From Steromphala cineraria (Eukaryota > Mollusca > Gastropoda > Trochida > Trochidae): DNA of 64,000 nucleotides. The translations under genes and the position numbers were made by a program. The stretch lies in NCBI GenBank assembly GCA_916613615.1, contig OU744732.1, positions 53,917,727 to 53,981,726 of the forward strand. Reading direction: 5' to 3'. Under the pieces are notes generated by a model. The model was not told the DNA's origin and ran no database searches. It was given only the letters and a program-made list of their open reading frames with translations. Below are positions 59,603 through 64,000 of the stretch, in pieces; position 1 is the first letter of the stretch, and each line of letters opens with the position of its first letter.

Positions 59603-59973
59603 TGGAAGGGCCATTCTCTCCCCCAGAGGCTTATCAAGCCATGAAATGTTGATACAGCCTCTGTTATATTAGGCCGAAATTCGTGTGTTCCGGCAGTTTC
59701 TCGTGGCGGAAAAAAATTGCATCACAATACATTTGAATGTCTTTATCCAATGACAACGCTTCTCGCATAGAAAGGGTTGTTCATATCACAATGCCTTTGC
59801 CATCATTTAGTAGCCAAAATGATGATTTAGAAAAAGCGTCGCTGATTGCACAACTTACTTTGATTGCCTCCAATCAGGCATCTTCCATTCTAACCCACAA
59901 ACTCGGCGTAATATAACAGAGGTTGTGTCAACATGACTTGATCTGCCTCTGTGGGGAGAGAATGTGGAAGGGC
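59603..59973 (-). mobile_element. MITE family 1, full copy with perfect 9-bp TSD
   Basis: Element 59612-59964 (353 bp), CATTCTCTCCCCCAGAGGC to GCCTCTGTGGGGAGAGAATG. The interior is reversed relative to the copy at 45561 (it reads TAGCCAAAATGATGATTT and TGACAACGCTTCTCGC). Flanks TGGAAGGGC at 59603-59611 and 59965-59973 are identical. Confidence 0.92.
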
Positions 59974-60486
59974 AACAGTCATATCGCCATCTCTGTCATC
60001 TTGTGTCCTGCTCAGATAAAATGTTCAAAGATACTATGGATGTTTTTCTCAAATTTATGAAAGTTATTATGCTCAAGGGTGACAATACATTAATTCTAGG
60101 ATAATGTTGGTCTTTCTGTTGTCAAATGACTATTATTGTCAATACAGAAAGTACTTTGCTCAGAGACAGACACATAGGACAAGGTATATAATTTGATGAC
60201 CGTCTAAATATAACTGATTTTAATTGAATTGCTGAATTATCATATGCTTGATAAATTTGTTCTAATATCTTTTTTGCTCGATAAAACTGTCCCAACTGTC
60301 TTTCAAGACTGAAGTTCGGCCAAAATCATCATACCATTGTGTTTTACAGTCCATGTGCATATCTATTTATAAAATTCTTCAATAGAAGAAATTGGACGTA
60401 ATTGTCTACACATGTTATATATTTATCTTTTCGTACTGTGTGACCTTGTTGTAAACAATCATTTGGTGCAGGATCACATTTGGTTT

Positions 60487-60958
60487 CACTGATGCCATCT
60501 TCCGCACGCATCGGGCGAGATATGCATTTACAAGAAATTCATATTCACCCTTGCGACAACTCGACGGGAAAGTTGTGACTCTATCAGCGCCCCCTGTAGG
60601 ACAAACAGAGTTCCGTCCCTTGCGTCAGTCCATCTCGAACTCGAAGCGAAATTTAATTTCTAATTTATCCCTTCGTTACGTTGTGACAACAGTCATAAAA
60701 ACGATGCGTGAATATAGGTCACCAAAATACTGCATAGAATAAGGCTGTATCTCTCAGTTTCTATTTAGAAATCGCATCGTATTATTACAGTTTTGTGTGC
60801 TCAATTGAAACATATCCTCGCTTTTGATTGGCCTACACCATAGCTCAATAATCAGGCTACTTCCTGTAACAACTTTCCCGTCGAGTTGTCGCAAGGGTGA
60901 ATATGAATTTCTTGTAAATGCATATCTCGCCCGATGCGTTCGGAAGATGCACTGATGC
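60487..60958. mobile_element. MITE family 4 with perfect 9-bp TSD, 454 bp
   Basis: Element 60496-60949, starting CATCTTCCGCACGCATCGGG and ending CCCGATGCGTTCGGAAGATG. The TIRs extend about 85 bp through GCGAGATATGCATTTACAAG, AAATTCATATTCACCC and TTGCGACAACTCGACGGGAA. Flanks CACTGATGC at 60487-60495 and 60950-60958 are identical. The interior contains CAGCGCCCCCTGTAGG but no transposase. The 101-codon minus-strand frame is chance. Confidence 0.9.
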
Positions 60959-61019
60959 AAGAACTCACATTTTATATCAAGCTCTATACAAACTTCTACT
61001 GAATTTATCTGTTTCTCAA

Positions 61020-61095
61020 GCAATTTGAAAATACAGCTGCGTATCTTAATTTTGTTCACTTACCTTCGTATTCAAGTGCAAATATCATGTAATTT
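61020..61095 (+). repeat. Fragment of the 36-38 kb dispersed repeat
   Basis: CTGCGTATCTTAATTTTGTTCACTT and AAGTGCAAATATCATGTAATTTG (given here only by their landmarks at 61036 and 61074) match 36457-36515 and 38020-38055. It directly precedes the 76-bp satellite. Confidence 0.55.
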
Positions 61096-61130
61096 GTAAC
61101 GTTTTTGAGACATCTTAGCATTGTGAAAAC

Positions 61131-62066
61131 AATTATTTGTTGCTTTGTAGGAGCACCTTTGGCTTACTATTTTAAAAATACAAGAAGCCATGTTGTACAC
61201 GAGGGTAATTATTTGTTGTTTTATAGTAACACCTTTGGCTTACTATTTTTAAAATACAGGAAGCCATCTTGTACCCGAGAGTAATTATTTGTTGCTTTGA
61301 AGGAGCATCTTTGGCTTACTATTTGAAAAATACAAGAAGCCATATTGTACACGAGGGTAATTATTTGTTGTTTTGAAGTAGCATCTTTGGCTTACTATTT
61401 GAAAAATACAAGAAGCCATATTGTACACGAGGGTAATTATTTGTTGTTTTGAAGTAGCACCTTTGGCTTACTATTTGAAAAATACAAGAAGCCATCTTGT
61501 ACCCGAGAGTAATTATTTGTTGCTTTGTAGGAGCATATTTGGCTTACTATTTTAAAAATACAGGAAGCCATATTGTACACGAGAGTAATTATTTGTTGTT
61601 TTGAAGTAGCACCTTTGGCTTACTATTTGAAAAATACAGGAAGCCATCTTGTACCCGAGAGTAATTATTTGTTGCTTTGTAGGAGCATCTTTGGCTTACT
61701 ATTTGAAAAATACAGGAAGCCATCTTGTACCCGAGAGTAATTATTTGTTGCTTTGTAGGAGCATCTTTGGCTTACTTTTTTTAAAATACAGGAAGCCATA
61801 TTGTACACGAGGGTACTTATTTGTTGTTTTTAAGTAGCACCTTTGGCTTACTATTTGAAAAATACAGGAAGCCATATTGTACACGAGGGTAATTATTTGT
61901 TGTTTTGAAGTAGCACCTTTGGCTTACTGTTTGAAAAATACAGGAAGCCATCTTGTACCCGAGAGTAATTATTTGTTGCTTTGTTGGAGCATCTTTGGGA
62001 TGCTACTTGACAAACATAGGGAACAATCATGTACCCGAGGTTAATTAGGTATTGTTTTGAAGTAGG
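61131..62066 (+). repeat. 76-bp satellite, about 12 copies
   Basis: The unit is GTAATTATTTGTTGCTTTGT, AGGAGCATCTTTGGCTTACT, ATTTGAAAAATACAGGAAGC, CATCTTGTACCCGAGA (76 bp). Two variants alternate: TTGCTTTGTAGGAGC with CTTGTACCCGAGA, and TTGTTTTGAAGTAGC with ATTGTACACGAGG. The last unit is decayed. No gene; the overlapping frames repeat with the unit. Confidence 0.92.
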
Positions 62067-62119
62067 TCCCGTCAGAATGACAGATTGTTTGTCACCAACT
62101 GAAATTGTCCCACTCAAGT

Positions 62120-62270
62120 CACAGTTATAGTGTCTGAGCCTTCAACAAAATGACTCATTTGTTTTCATCATTCTGTTCATCCTTATAGCTTATCTTTCCC
62201 CTCCCATTGTCTGGTACTGAGCTATATACAGCTTCAACTGACTGAAGGAGATCGGTGCCAATAACTATTC
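62120..62270 (+). repeat. Dispersed repeat pair, copy 2
   Basis: Diverged homologue of 56842-57000, placed directly after the 76-bp satellite. Confidence 0.55.
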
Positions 62271-64000
62271 ACAATCTGAATCGGGAGCTGATTTAGTCAG
62301 TGGACATATTCGTGATTGTCAGAATAAATGTTAAAGGACGTTTAAGTATTTTACTAGATTTCAAGTCTGGACACCTTTGCTACTCACGCATGTAAATAAT
62401 CTATATCGATGTAAAAGGGAATAAATGAAAGTGAGTCCACGAAAGAACATTTGTTTTAACTGGGTTGTCGAAAACAATGCAGTAGTAAATATATCTAAGC
62501 CGTCAGCTTTATGGCTAATTCCTTTCTTAAATTTGTCAATTATCACAGTTTATGTGTTACATCCAGTAAATGGCATAAGGAAAGTTAAACCTAACATGCC
62601 TGATTGATGCTAATCACAAATTCACTAAAGTATCTGTAACATATTGAGTTTATTGCTATAATCGTAGTTGACTGACTAGCACTTAAATAATAACGTTTTA
62701 ATGACATTTATGCATAATAGTATATTACAAACAAGACCACTTATACAAATGTCTTTTTTCAGTTCACAACACTCCTTTTAAGTACAACATCAACCTTTAG
62801 ACAGATTGAACGTTATTAAGTTATCGTTAATAAGGTTTTAACGTTTTTGTCGCTCAAGTGCATCAAAAACAAATGTAGGTAAATACCAGAGACTGGTAAA
62901 TATATCGTTTAATGGTAATGAGTTTTGGACTACCGCAATCACTGTAAGAAAACAACCTCACATTGATTTTTTCAACATAATACCAAGGAAAAGAAAAGCA
63001 TTCTCGTTATCCTGATGGCTTCATTTAAAATAACTTTCATTGAAATATTTTGGTATTAGAATCTAAAACCACTATGTCATTTCAAATAGGCATCTTAAAG
63101 ATGATAATTAAAACCTTTTACATGTTTTTAATCTTACACTGGTCCACCCGGGAGTTATATCTTTAGTTTAGACTAGCAAAAAGATAATACTTGCTGTCTA
63201 TCTAAATCTGATCACAGATACATGTAGGATTGGATGACAATTAATGTCACACAACCAGAGATCAATACACTATCTGCAGCAGACGGAGTGGCCAACAATG
63301 TAGGATCAAAATAGGAAACACTTTCATGATCCAAATTATGTCTCTTAGGGTTGTGATTTGGTTCAGAAATAGCTTGTAACACAGTAAGAGGGGGCTTCAT
63401 TAGATTGCCTTAGATGTTGGATGTTGGAGAGACCTTGTTATATAAGACCATTATTAGACAACGTCTGAGGATAAATATATTGAATATATCCAACGTATCA
63501 ATTGTTCCAGCTTTAACTTATTTTTGACATATGTCATAAAATATGCTCTGTGAGTGCATTTTAAACAAAAATAGAATGGGGAAAATAACATACATCAACA
63601 TTTTGGCGTTTATGCTCTTAACCATTCATTGCTCCTGCAATTGTCCTTTACCAATGTTGATATTTGTTTATGCTGAATATGTGTGTTTTATTCAATGTGA
63701 TATATCTGTCTATGTATCTAAAAGGGAACACAATTATCCTTTATATTATTGAACATGTTTACTAATCGAATTGAGACTGTCGAAAATCTTAAATGTATCA
63801 AATGTTTAGAAAAACTTAATTTGGAAACATTGGTATTCGAGGGATCACCTATATCGACGCGGTTCAGTCCATGAAGACGATTTTTTTTGGCGTGTATAAA
63901 CATTGAGCGAATTTCGTTTTCGTTTTCGTCTTCGTACAAACAACTGCAAACTTAATTATAGTAATTTTGTCCTCAGCATATTATCTAGAATATTCATGAT
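62271..64000. other. 1.7 kb unique sequence, no gene recognised
   Basis: AT-rich with short open frames of 60-73 codons on both strands. I saw no protein motif, tRNA, repeat or TIR. Confidence 0.45.

Overview
The window is eukaryotic, AT-rich and almost free of protein-coding sequence. No open frame has the length, composition or recognisable motifs of an intact host gene. The longest open frames lie inside tandem repeats whose unit happens to lack stop codons. The repeat content suggests a marine lophotrochozoan, most probably a mollusc. The clues, from memory and not from a search, are tails of the type GCGGCGTTAAACCCAACTCA and GACGTTAAACCTCAATC, an element carrying a GGAC-type array next to ATCCCACCGGT ends, and a non-LTR retrotransposon 3' end of a type common in molluscs. 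A gastropod is a guess. I read the window as an intergenic or intronic repeat landscape.

Layout. At 1-2030 there is unique sequence with two CACGTG E-boxes. At 2346-7154 a 2 kb segment is tandemly duplicated; its first copy is interrupted by a 0.7 kb element and its left edge falls inside a MITE. At 7226-9714 there are three kinds of terminal-inverted-repeat element. At 10127-12895 two TAC microsatellites lead into a 1.8 kb, 19-bp minisatellite. At 13.4-17.0 kb there are MITEs, a GAT microsatellite and a SINE-like element. The stretch 17.0-21.3 kb looks empty. At 21.8-24.4 kb a 36-bp minisatellite is followed by two MITEs. At 27.0-27.6 kb lies a decayed LINE 3' end. At 31.8-35.2 kb there are hairpins, a tRNA-like relic and a 95-bp triplicate. 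At 36.2-41.7 kb there is a duplicated dispersed repeat, two MITEs and a 68-bp satellite. At 42.6-46.3 kb there is a dense nest of hairpin elements with a tandem array of tRNA-like units. At 46.8-50.8 kb there are more MITEs. At 52.6-53.9 kb there is a 49-bp satellite, and at 56-62 kb more MITEs and a 76-bp satellite.

Main result. Four TIR families that look unrelated in sequence (termini CATTCTCTCCCC, CAGTCTAAGTAAACC, CATCCTGTCTCAGG, CATCTTCCG) all sit between 9-bp direct repeats. I read eleven such flanking pairs directly; seven are perfect, three have one mismatch and one perfect pair brackets a two-element composite with 8 extra bases. A 9-bp duplication is the hallmark of Mutator-like (MULE) transposition, so the window records repeated activity of MULE-type transposases acting on non-autonomous elements. 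One copy is only 84 bp long yet still has its own perfect duplication. A second result is a dispersed repeat of about 130 bp, in three copies, that can fold into two conserved hairpins and that I cannot assign to a known class.
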